The notes under the pieces were generated by a model that saw nothing but the letters and a program-made list of their open reading frames with translations, was not told the origin of the DNA and made no database searches. A stretch of DNA of 39,087 nt from Amycolatopsis acidicola (lineage in GTDB: Bacteria; Actinomycetota; Actinomycetes; Mycobacteriales; Pseudonocardiaceae): positions 1 to 39,087 of the forward strand of contig NZ_VMNW02000084.1 of assembly GCF_007713735.2 (NCBI RefSeq), read 5' to 3'. This document shows positions 23,963 through 30,997 of this stretch, one piece after another (position 1 is the first letter of the stretch; every line of letters starts with the position of its first letter). Made by a program: the position numbers and the translations under genes.

Positions 23963-24004
23963 AAATGTACGGACGTATCCTACGTCAAATGTACGAACAT
24001 TTGA
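23963..24004. promoter_or_regulatory. Compound palindromic site
   Basis: Two inverted repeats are adjacent: GACGTA-TCC-TACGTC (23972-23986) and TCAAATGTACGAACATTTGA (23985-24004), the latter with 8-bp arms around ACGA. The half-site AAATGTACG occurs at 23963-23971 and again at 23987-23995, a 24-nt direct repeat. The AT-rich sequence stands out in this genome and suggests cooperative binding of a dimeric regulator. It is about 135 nt from the exporter start, and no gene begins to its right. Confidence 0.45.
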
Positions 24005-24108
24005 AGCCTTGACGGACGCGAGGTGATGTGCTTGACAGCGCGGCTGACCGGTCCGGCCGTGGCAGCGTTCGAACCGGGAGGTGGCAGGGCTTTGAACCTG
24101 ACCGAGTT

Positions 24109-24250
24109 GGTGGTCATCCCGTCGCCTGCCCTGGCCCTCATCACTTCAGTCCGGGCCCGCAACCTTTTTCACCAGCGCGCGGCCGAAGGACCAAAGCTTG
24201 CGGGTCCGGGGTGAAGTGATACCGCTACCGCAGGCGACGGGATGACCACC
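24109..24250. repeat. 142-nt element with 21-bp perfect terminal inverted repeats
   Basis: The first 21 nt (24109-24129) and last 21 nt (24230-24250) are exact reverse complements, beginning GGTGGTCATCCCG. Inside, ATCACTTCA (24140-24148) pairs with TGAAGTGAT (24212-24220), and CCGGGCCCGCAA (24151-24162) pairs with 24198-24209 at 11 of 12 positions. The whole can fold into one long imperfect hairpin. No target-site duplication is evident. It could be a MITE-like or palindromic intergenic repeat, or a transcribed structured RNA. Confidence 0.6.
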
Positions 24251-24432
24251 GACGCAACCACCCACTTTCGGTGAGTGGATCTGCGAAACCCCTTGTTATC
24301 CCGGAGCCAGCCTCCCCGGCGAGGGGCTTCTTTGTCTTTTCCCCTCGGCTTTGCTTTGGCTCGGCTTGGGGCAGCAACGGACGCGCGCAGGGCGCGCTGT
24401 GTGCACCTCTCCGCCGCCCCGATCTCGGAGTA

Positions 24433-24496
24433 TTTGCGGTTCCGGGGGTTCGTCAAGGCGGGAAAGAGTACCTTGACAAACCCCCGGAACCGCAAA
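24433..24496. terminator. 26-bp hairpin downstream of the HMG-CoA lyase gene
   Basis: The arms 24433-24458 and 24471-24496 are complementary at 25 of 26 positions around a 12-nt loop. It lies about 155 nt past the stop of the leftward mvaB gene and could end its transcription, though no U-tract is attached. Its right arm begins the dispersed repeat at 24468-24612, so it may be part of a repeat element rather than a dedicated terminator. Confidence 0.5.
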
Positions 24497-24612
24497 AGCA
24501 GGCTGGGGATCGGAGCGGCGGAGGGGTGTGGTCGTCGGGACGGCTCGCTTCGCGTTGCCGGGCGGCGGTTGGGGGGGTGGTCGTGGGGAGTGCCCGGCTT
24601 TCGTTGCCAGGT
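24468..24612 (+). repeat. Dispersed intergenic repeat, copy 1
   Basis: This stretch, from GTACCTTGAC to CTTTCGTTGCC, recurs in inverted orientation at 38947-39087. About 60 nt from 24491 (beginning CGCAAAAGCAGGCTGGGG) are identical in both copies, and most of the remainder matches. It has no coding potential that I trust. Confidence 0.8.
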
Positions 24613-24650
24613 GGCGGTTGGGGGTGGCTCGCGTCGCGTCGCCGGGAAAC

Positions 24651-25577
24651 CTAGGACCCCAGTGCGCGCACGACGGCTGATGGGCTGGGCCGCCCGAGTT
24701 TCTCGGCCAGCCAGGTGCTCGTCTCGACGAGCTTCTCGAGGTTGACGCCGGTGCGGATGCCGAGCCCTTCGAGTTGCCAGAGTAGGTCTTCGGTGGCGAG
24801 GTTCCCGGTGGCGCTCTTGGCGTAGGGGCAGCCGCCGAGGCCACCCGCCGATGTGTCCACCGTGGTCACTCCGTGCTGGAGTGCGACGAGCGTGTTGGCC
24901 AACCCTTGCCCGTAGGTGTCGTGGAAGTGCACGGCGATCGTCCCGACGGGCACACCCGCCGCGACCAGGGCGTCGAGCAGCGCAGCGACGCGGCCCGGGG
25001 TGGCGACGCCGATGGTGTCGCCGAGGCTGAGTTCCGTGCACCCCAAGGAGATCAGCCGGGTCGCGACCTCGACGACCTGGCCCGCACCCACCTCGCCCTC
25101 CCAAGGATCGCCCCAGCACATCGACAAGTACCCGCGCACCCGCATCCCGGATTCGCGGGCCTGTGCGACGACCGGCGCGAACATCTCCAGCGACTCGGCC
25201 ACGGTGCGGTTGAGATTGGCCTTGGCAAAGGATTCCGTGGCCGAGGCGAACACCGCGATGTCCGTGACACCGAGGTCGAGTGCCCGCCGCAGCCCGCGCT
25301 GGTTGGGCACGAGCACCGGATACCGGACCCCGGGGCGCCGATCGAGCCGCCGCAGGACTTCTTCGGCATCGGCGAGCTGGGGGACCCACTTCGGGTGCAC
25401 CAGGCTCGTCGCTTCGACGACCGCGTGCCCCGCGTCGGCGAGCCGCTCGATGAACTCGACCTTCACGTCCGCGGGCAGCGGCGTGGCCTCGTTCTGCAGG
25501 CCGTCACGCGGACCGACCTCGCAAATCGTGACGGCGTCGGGAAGTCCGGGCAGGCGCCCGGTCCCGAAGGTGGTCAT
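24651..25577 (-). CDS. mvaB: Hydroxymethylglutaryl-CoA lyase
   Basis: A 308-residue TIM-barrel enzyme that splits HMG-CoA into acetyl-CoA and acetoacetate. The motifs are EVGPRDGLQNE (20-30, with catalytic Arg24 and metal ligand Asp25), SLGDTIGVATP, VHFHDTYGQGLAN (metal His-x-His) and the signature GGLGGCPYAKSATGN with the catalytic cysteine. Length is normal. Its ATG overlaps the stop of the reductase gene (ATGA), the same pairing as mvaAB of mevalonate-degrading pseudomonads. Confidence 0.95.
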   Translation of the reverse strand: MTTFGTGRLPGLPDAVTICEVGPRDGLQNEATPLPADVKVEFIERLADAGHAVVEATSLVHPKWVPQLADAEEVLRRLDRRPGVRYPVLVPNQRGLRRALDLGVTDIAVFASATESFAKANLNRTVAESLEMFAPVVAQARESGMRVRGYLSMCWGDPWEGEVGAGQVVEVATRLISLGCTELSLGDTIGVATPGRVAALLDALVAAGVPVGTIAVHFHDTYGQGLANTLVALQHGVTTVDTSAGGLGGCPYAKSATGNLATEDLLWQLEGLGIRTGVNLEKLVETSTWLAEKLGRPSPSAVVRALGS

Positions 25578-26848
25578 CGTCCGGCCCGGATGTCCGCCAG
25601 TACCTGCTCCGCGTAGTCCGCGCGCACCTTCTTGTCCGCGACGAGACGGGCGACCACGGCGGGGACTTCCTCGGCGGTGGCGCCGACCGTCGCGGCGATG
25701 TTGCGGGCATGCAAGGACATGTGGCCGCGCTGGATCCCTTCGGTGGCCAGCGCCCGGACCGCGCCGAAGTTCTGCGCGAGGCCCACGGCCGTGATGATCT
25801 CGGCGAGCTCCGCGGCGGTGCTGACGCCGAGCAGTTTGACCGCGGCCTGCGCGGTCGGGTGCACCTTGGTCGCGCCGCCGACGAGACCGACGGGCATGGG
25901 CAGTTCGAGGCTGGCGGCCACGTTGCCGTCGGCGTCCTTTTCGAAGCGCGACAACGAGGTGTAGAGCCCGGCGGGCGAGATGGCGTGCGAGTGCGCGCCC
26001 GCTTCGACCGCGCGGGTGTCGTTGCCGGTGGCGAGCACGACGGCGGTGATGCCGTTCATGATCCCCTTGTTGTGCGTGGCGGCCCGGTACGGATCGGCCT
26101 CGGCGAGCGCGGCGGCGTGGATGATGTTGTCGACGACCTCGGGCCCGCCGAGCGCCTCCGCGTCGAACACCGCGCGGGCACGGGAAAGCCGCAGATCGGC
26201 CTTGTTGGTGAGGATCCGCAGCAGGCTGTTGCCGCCCGCGATCTCGGCGGCGCGGGAAGCGACGGCCTCGGCCATCGTGTTCACCGCGTTCGCGCCCATC
26301 GCGTCGCGCACGTCGACCTGCAGGTGCGCCACCACGTATGTGCCGGCGCGGGACGGCACGAGCCGGACGGCGATGTCGCGGACCCCGCCGCCGAACTCCA
26401 CGAGCTTCGGGTCCTGTTCGTTCGCCAGCGCGATCAGTTCGTCGCGCGCCTCCAGCAGCCGGACGCGCCCGGCCTCGGGGTCCGCGACGCCGACGATCTG
26501 CACCTGTGCCTGCATCACCGGCGTGGTCGAGGACGTGGAGAACCCGCCGTGGATCCGCGCGACCTTGGCGGAGTTGCTCGCCGCCGCCACGACGGACGCC
26601 TCCTCGGTGGCCATCGGGACCAGCACCTCGGTGCCGTTGATCACGAAGTTCGTGGCCACTCCCAGCGGCACGGCCAGCACGCCCGCCACGTTCTCGATCA
26701 TGTGGTCGGCCTGCCCGAGGCCGAGCCCCTGCGCGGGATCGAAGGCGGCGATCGCCGCGGCCTCGACGCCGGCGGCCTCGGCGACGGACTTCCGCCGGGC
26801 CTCGACGGACAGGTCGCGGAGACCCTGGATACGACTGGTGCGCGGCAT
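25574..26848 (-). CDS. mvaA: Class II hydroxymethylglutaryl-CoA reductase
   Basis: A 424-residue reductase of the bacterial class II type. The motifs are ENVAGVLAVPLGVATNFVI, the catalytic Glu in VPMATEEASVVAAASN, DAMGANAVNTMAEAVA, the catalytic Lys in ILTNKADLRLSRA, ATHNKGIMNG (with the nearby catalytic Asp region) and the catalytic His in RGHMSLHARNIA. The ATG at 26848 follows GGGAGGGG. Its operon partner is HMG-CoA lyase and no mevalonate kinase genes are visible, so I infer it oxidises mevalonate to HMG-CoA rather than making mevalonate. An anabolic role with distant kinase genes cannot be excluded. Confidence 0.92.
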   Translation of the reverse strand: MPRTSRIQGLRDLSVEARRKSVAEAAGVEAAAIAAFDPAQGLGLGQADHMIENVAGVLAVPLGVATNFVINGTEVLVPMATEEASVVAAASNSAKVARIHGGFSTSSTTPVMQAQVQIVGVADPEAGRVRLLEARDELIALANEQDPKLVEFGGGVRDIAVRLVPSRAGTYVVAHLQVDVRDAMGANAVNTMAEAVASRAAEIAGGNSLLRILTNKADLRLSRARAVFDAEALGGPEVVDNIIHAAALAEADPYRAATHNKGIMNGITAVVLATGNDTRAVEAGAHSHAISPAGLYTSLSRFEKDADGNVAASLELPMPVGLVGGATKVHPTAQAAVKLLGVSTAAELAEIITAVGLAQNFGAVRALATEGIQRGHMSLHARNIAATVGATAEEVPAVVARLVADKKVRADYAEQVLADIRAGR

Positions 26849-26915
26849 GGCGCCCCTCCCACCTCGACGTGGCTGCGGTACGAGGCAGGACGTTAGTGCT
26901 CGGCGCCCCACTCCG

Positions 26916-26932
26916 GAACGGACCGACCGTCC
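26916..26932. promoter_or_regulatory. Shared promoter motif, copy at mvaA
   Basis: GAACGGACC and ACCGTCC occur here one nucleotide apart, 68 nt upstream of mvaA. The same two blocks occur nine nucleotides apart at 28856-28880, between the PucR-type regulator and hyuA. This suggests a common regulator for the two metabolic operons. Confidence 0.4.
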
Positions 26933-26948
26933 ACTGCTGACGGTGCGC

Positions 26949-28784
26949 CTATGGGCTTTTGGTCAGATGTGCCAGGCGAATGGCGACCGTGATCCGGAAG
27001 AGCCGGTCGGGTTCCTGCCAGTCGGCGCCGAGCAGCTCCGCCGTGCGGTCGAGGCGCTGCAGCACGGTGTTCTTGTGCAGGTGCAGCGCACGCGCGGTGG
27101 CGACCGGGCTCATCCGGTTGCTGAGGTACGCCGCGAGAGTGGGCAGGAGCTTGGCGGAGCGTTCGGCGTCCCAGTCCAGCACCGGCCCGATGACACGCCG
27201 GACGAACGCCGCCACGCGTTTCTCGCCCGGCCCGAAAAGCGCCGTGTACGGGAGATATTCGTCGGCGGTGACGGCGGCGTCGCTCATCCCGAGCGCGGGC
27301 AGGATCCGCAGGCACGCCGACACCGCGTCGACCTCCGTGCGCAGGTCTTCGGTCGTGTCGCCGACGCCTGCGCCGACCGTCAGCACGGGCGAGCGAACCG
27401 TGCGCCCGACCGTCGTGTGGACGAGCGTGCTCGCCGTCGCGGGGTCGGGCTCGGCGGTGAGCGCCACGATGCGATCGGCGTGCTCACCGACCAGCCCGGC
27501 CGTGCGACGCAGGGCGCGGACGGCCTCGCGGCGAAGCTCCGCCGGGACCGAAACCACGACCAGCGATCGCAGTTCGTCGAGCCGGATCCCGCGGGCGCGC
27601 GCACGGGCGCCGATGTCGGCGCGCCTGTCCGCGTCCTCGGAAAGCATGTCCGCCAGCAGGTCGCTGCCGACGCGTTGCTCGGCCTCCAGCATGGCGTCCT
27701 GCTTGAGGTTGAGCAGCGCGGTGATCTGCGCGGCGCGCTCGGCGGTCCGCCGTTCCACCGGGCCGAACTCGACTTCTCCTTGCTGCAGAAGGAGAGCGCC
27801 GAGCAGAGTCGGCCCGGCGAGCACGGCAACCACGTATTCGCCCTCGCCCGCGGGCGTGCACCGGCCGCTGCGGCGGCTGAGATCCACAGCCTCGGCCACT
27901 GTCTCGTCGAGGCGGTCGAGATCGAGGATCGTGACCTGGCACCGCAACGCGCGGCCGAGCGCCGTCGCGACGTCCGTGGCTTCGCCGCCTTCCAGCACCA
28001 GGCTCGTGAGGTCACTGTGGACTTCGCTCGCCCGTTCCATCGCTTCGACGTGGCGGGCGAGTTCGCCATACGCGCGGCGGGTTTCGTCGGCCGACTGCTG
28101 GGTGCGGGCCAGCAGCCGCGCTGTCTGCAGCACGACGGCGGCGTGGTCGGCGAAGGCCGAAAGCAGCGAGATTTCGTCGGGGGAGAACGCGTGCTCTACG
28201 CGGTTCGCCGCGAACAGCACGCCGATCACCTCTTCGCCCGCGAGCAGCGGAACGCCGAGCAAGGACACCAGCCCTTCCGCGTTCACAGCGGCATCGATGC
28301 CCGAATCGTGGGGCGCCTGGGTCATCGTGGCGTACTTGGATGTCCAAAAAGGACGGCGGCGCTCGACGACCTGGCTCGCCAGCCCCATTCCGGGCGGCAC
28401 CCGCAGGCCGAGGAACGAGGGCGCGACCGTGCCGAGCGTGGTGCGCACCCGCAGTTCCGAAGTCTCCGCGTCGTACTCCGACAGGTACGTGACGTCGGTG
28501 CCCATCAGGTCGTGCGCGCGTTCCACGAGGCGGCCCAGCAGCTCGTCCACGTCGCGGAGCTGGGCGAGTTCGCGCGCGGAGGAGAACAGCGCGGCGAGCT
28601 CCTGGCCGCGCCGCCGCCAGCGCTGCGAAGTCGCGCGAAGGTGCCGCAGTTCGTAGCCGATCCGCATCGCGTCCTGCTCGGGCAGGGACAGCTTGGAAAT
28701 CAGCGCGTCGACATCGATTTCGGGCTCCGCCGAAGCCGCGTGCAGCAGGCCGATGACGACGTCGACCGGGATCGCGTCGGACAT
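26949..28784 (-). CDS. PucR/CdaR-type transcriptional regulator with GAF domain
   Basis: A 611-residue regulator. The ATG at 28784 follows GAAGGAGG. Residues about 65-210 are a GAF-type sensor (LVERAHDLMGTDVTYLSEYD, GLVSLLGVPLLAGEEVIGVLF, LLSAFADHAAVVLQ), followed by a helical linker and a second region ending in the PucR-type C-terminal helix-turn-helix, MSPVATARALHLHKNTVLQR. Relatives activate catabolic genes when the GAF domain binds a pathway compound. It lies between the mvaAB operon (same strand, 100 nt downstream) and the divergent hyu operon. The paired motif found in both promoters may be its site. The inducer is unknown. Confidence 0.88.
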   Translation of the reverse strand: MSDAIPVDVVIGLLHAASAEPEIDVDALISKLSLPEQDAMRIGYELRHLRATSQRWRRRGQELAALFSSARELAQLRDVDELLGRLVERAHDLMGTDVTYLSEYDAETSELRVRTTLGTVAPSFLGLRVPPGMGLASQVVERRRPFWTSKYATMTQAPHDSGIDAAVNAEGLVSLLGVPLLAGEEVIGVLFAANRVEHAFSPDEISLLSAFADHAAVVLQTARLLARTQQSADETRRAYGELARHVEAMERASEVHSDLTSLVLEGGEATDVATALGRALRCQVTILDLDRLDETVAEAVDLSRRSGRCTPAGEGEYVVAVLAGPTLLGALLLQQGEVEFGPVERRTAERAAQITALLNLKQDAMLEAEQRVGSDLLADMLSEDADRRADIGARARARGIRLDELRSLVVVSVPAELRREAVRALRRTAGLVGEHADRIVALTAEPDPATASTLVHTTVGRTVRSPVLTVGAGVGDTTEDLRTEVDAVSACLRILPALGMSDAAVTADEYLPYTALFGPGEKRVAAFVRRVIGPVLDWDAERSAKLLPTLAAYLSNRMSPVATARALHLHKNTVLQRLDRTAELLGADWQEPDRLFRITVAIRLAHLTKSP

Positions 28785-28855
28785 GGCCCGCCTCCTTCGC
28801 ATGTGCCGATGGTCCGAGAAGTGACCGGGAATCCTGGATGGACGATACATACTCT

Positions 28856-28880
28856 GAACGGACCAGTGCACGTACCGTCC
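28856..28880. promoter_or_regulatory. Shared promoter motif, copy at the regulator-hyuA divergent promoter
   Basis: GAACGGACC (28856-28864) and ACCGTCC (28874-28880) repeat the two blocks found upstream of mvaA, here with a 9-nt spacer. The site is 43 nt before hyuA and 72 nt before the regulator start, so it could serve both. TGGTCC at 28810-28815 and GGACCA at 28860-28865 are also inverted copies of each other. Confidence 0.4.
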
Positions 28881-28922
28881 CTGGCACGATCAGCACCGAC
28901 GCAGTCAAGGGAGACAGCGAGC

Positions 28923-30977
28923 ATGACGCTTCACGTGGGCATCGACGTCGGTGGCACGTTCACTGACGCCGTGGCGATCGTCGACGGGCGCGCGATTCGC
29001 GGCAAGGCGTTCTCGACCAAGGACGTGACCACCGGGATCCTCGACGCGCTGGGGGTGCTGCGAGAACGGGCGGGGATGGCGGAGGCGGAGTTCTTCGCCG
29101 GCGTCGACCGCTTCGTCCTCGGCAACACCATCGTGACCAACGCGGTGGACGAGCAGAAGTACGCCGCGGTGGGATTGCTGACCACACAAGGGTTTCGCGA
29201 CACCCTGCGGATCGCGAGGTCGGCACGGACGGACGAACGCGACCCGCACGAGATGGCGGCGCCGCCGGACATCGTGGAGCGCCGCCGCATCGTGGAGGTC
29301 GCCGAACGGGTGGACGCGCACGGCACCGCGCTGGTCCCGCTGACCGAGGACGCGATCGCCACCGCCGTGGACGCCGTACTGGCCGCGGGCGCCGAAGCGA
29401 TCGCCGTCTGCCTGCTGTGGTCGTTCCGCAATCCCGCGCACGAGCGGGCGATCGGCGACTACCTCGACAAGCACCACCCGGACCTCCCGTACACGCTGTC
29501 CAGCCGGCTCACCCCGGTGTACCGCGAGTACGAGCGCATGGTCACCACCGCGCTCGACGCCGCCGTGAAGCCGATCGTGGCTTCGCACTTCGATCATCTC
29601 GCCGACGAGCTCCGGCGCAGGGGGCTGCGGGCTCGCGTGCAGATCATGCAGGTGCACGGCGGTTTCCTCTCCGTGGAAGAGACCGGCAAGGCGCCGATTT
29701 CGATGTTCAACTCCGGGCCGGTCGGCGGGGTCACCGGCGCGCGGCTGCTGGGCAAGCAGCTCGGCCGCAGCCGCGTGCTGACCGCGGACATGGGCGGCAC
29801 GAGCCTCGACGCGGCCGCCATCATCGACGACGAGTTCCGGCTGCTGCCGCGTGCCGAAATCGGTGGCCTGCCCACGAGTCTGACCGCCGTGGACATCGAA
29901 ACCATCGGCGCGGGCGGCGGCAGCCTGGCGTGGGTGGACGGCCGCAACCTGCTGCGCGTCGGCCCGCACAGCGCGGGCTCCACGCCCGGCCCGGCCTGTT
30001 ACGGCAAGGGCGGGACGCGGCCCGCGGTCACCGACGCCGCGCTCGTCCTGGGCTTGATCAACCCGGACTACTACCTCGGCGGCACCGTGCCGTTGTACGA
30101 GGACCAAGCGCGCGCCGCGCTGCGCAAGCACGTGGCCGAACCGCTCGGCATCACCGAGGACGCCGCGGCCGAAGGCGTGTACCGGCTGGCGACGTCGCAA
30201 ATGTCCAACGCACTGCGCAAGATCACCGTCAACCGCGGGCATGACCCGCGCGAGTTCACCCTCGTCGGGTTCGGCGGCGCGTGCGGCCTCTTCGCGGCCG
30301 GGATCGCCGCCGAGGCCGGGGTCCGCGAGGTCGTGATTCCGCGCAACGCGGCCGTTTTCTCCGCGCACGGCCTCATGCACGCCGACTCCGTGTTCTCCGC
30401 GGTGCAGACGAGCCCGTGGACGATGGACCGGCCCGCGGAGGTGCTGGACAAGGAGTTCGCCGCGCTCGAACAGCGGGCGCAGGCGTGGTTCGAAACCGAG
30501 GGAATCCCCGGGGACAGCCGCGAGCTCTACCGCGAGGCGGACATGAAGTTCGTCGGCCAGATCTTCGAGGTGACCACCCGGCTACCCGCGGGCACGTTCC
30601 GCGAAGCCGACAAGGAAGCCCTGCGCGCCCAGTTCATCGCCGACTACGAAGAGGAGTTCGGCGCGGGCACGGCGTGGACCGAGGCCGAGATCCTGCTCGT
30701 CAACTCGCGCGTGCGGGCCATCGGGCGCAGTGACGTGCAGGCCGTGCGGCACTTTGCTGGCGCCGATGAGGAGCAGCACGAGCTGTCCCGCCGCGAGGTG
30801 CTCGAACCGCTCACCGGCCAGCGCGTGGAGGTCGACGTGCACCGCGGCTTCGGGGCGCTCGGGAGCGCGTCCGGCCCGTGCCTGCTGGAAGAGCCCGACA
30901 CGACGGTGTACGTGCCCAGCGGCGCGACCGTCGAACTCACCGAAAGCGGCGACTTCCTGCTGCGCCTCGCCCGCTGA
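28923..30977 (+). CDS. HyuA-type hydantoinase/oxoprolinase/ketone carboxylase subunit
   Basis: A 684-residue member of the family that includes N-methylhydantoinase A, 5-oxoprolinase and the large subunits of acetone and acetophenone carboxylases. The ATP-binding fold shows as GIDVGGTFTDAVAI (N-terminal), the junction PISMFNSGPVGGVTGA, and TADMGGTSLDAAAI with a following GAGGGS; GFGGACGLFAAGIA is in the C-terminal half. It should phosphorylate or activate a carbonyl or amide using ATP. The ATG at 28923 follows GGGAGA. It heads a four-gene operon. The adjacent CoA transferase, hydratase, HMG-CoA and acetoacetate genes favour a ketone-carboxylase-like role, but a cyclic-amide hydrolase cannot be excluded. 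Confidence 0.88.
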   Translation: MTLHVGIDVGGTFTDAVAIVDGRAIRGKAFSTKDVTTGILDALGVLRERAGMAEAEFFAGVDRFVLGNTIVTNAVDEQKYAAVGLLTTQGFRDTLRIARSARTDERDPHEMAAPPDIVERRRIVEVAERVDAHGTALVPLTEDAIATAVDAVLAAGAEAIAVCLLWSFRNPAHERAIGDYLDKHHPDLPYTLSSRLTPVYREYERMVTTALDAAVKPIVASHFDHLADELRRRGLRARVQIMQVHGGFLSVEETGKAPISMFNSGPVGGVTGARLLGKQLGRSRVLTADMGGTSLDAAAIIDDEFRLLPRAEIGGLPTSLTAVDIETIGAGGGSLAWVDGRNLLRVGPHSAGSTPGPACYGKGGTRPAVTDAALVLGLINPDYYLGGTVPLYEDQARAALRKHVAEPLGITEDAAAEGVYRLATSQMSNALRKITVNRGHDPREFTLVGFGGACGLFAAGIAAEAGVREVVIPRNAAVFSAHGLMHADSVFSAVQTSPWTMDRPAEVLDKEFAALEQRAQAWFETEGIPGDSRELYREADMKFVGQIFEVTTRLPAGTFREADKEALRAQFIADYEEEFGAGTAWTEAEILLVNSRVRAIGRSDVQAVRHFAGADEEQHELSRREVLEPLTGQRVEVDVHRGFGALGSASGPCLLEEPDTTVYVPSGATVELTESGDFLLRLAR

Positions 30978-30997
30978 CCCGTCAAAGGAGACGACCC

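Larger units (their letters stand above)
23828..24650. other. 823-nt non-coding region rich in palindromes and repeats
   Basis: No convincing protein gene lies between the exporter start and the HMG-CoA lyase stop. From left to right it holds the exporter promoter with a small palindrome (23865-23872), a pair of adjacent palindromes in AT-richer DNA (23963-24004), a 142-nt element bounded by inverted repeats (24109-24250), and a long stem with an attached dispersed repeat (24433-24612). Short open frames across 24023-24219 are explained by the inverted-repeat element. Confidence 0.6.

Noticed and set aside
24023..24219. Small plus-strand proteins of about 63 residues
   Set aside because: They lie across the 142-nt inverted-repeat element, have no convincing ribosome binding site and no recognisable family.
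24313..24350. Rightward intrinsic terminator (GC-rich hairpin followed by TTCTTTGTCTTTT)
   Set aside because: The stem is weak and broken by a bulge, and no rightward gene lies upstream that would need it.
24651..26848. Start of an isoprenoid mevalonate biosynthesis cluster
   Set aside because: The reductase is class II and paired with HMG-CoA lyase. No HMG-CoA synthase, mevalonate kinase or decarboxylase genes are present.
25980..28922. Upstream extension of the hyuA frame across mvaA and the regulator gene
   Set aside because: Family homology starts at the ATG at 28923, which has its own ribosome binding site. The extension is antisense to two real genes.
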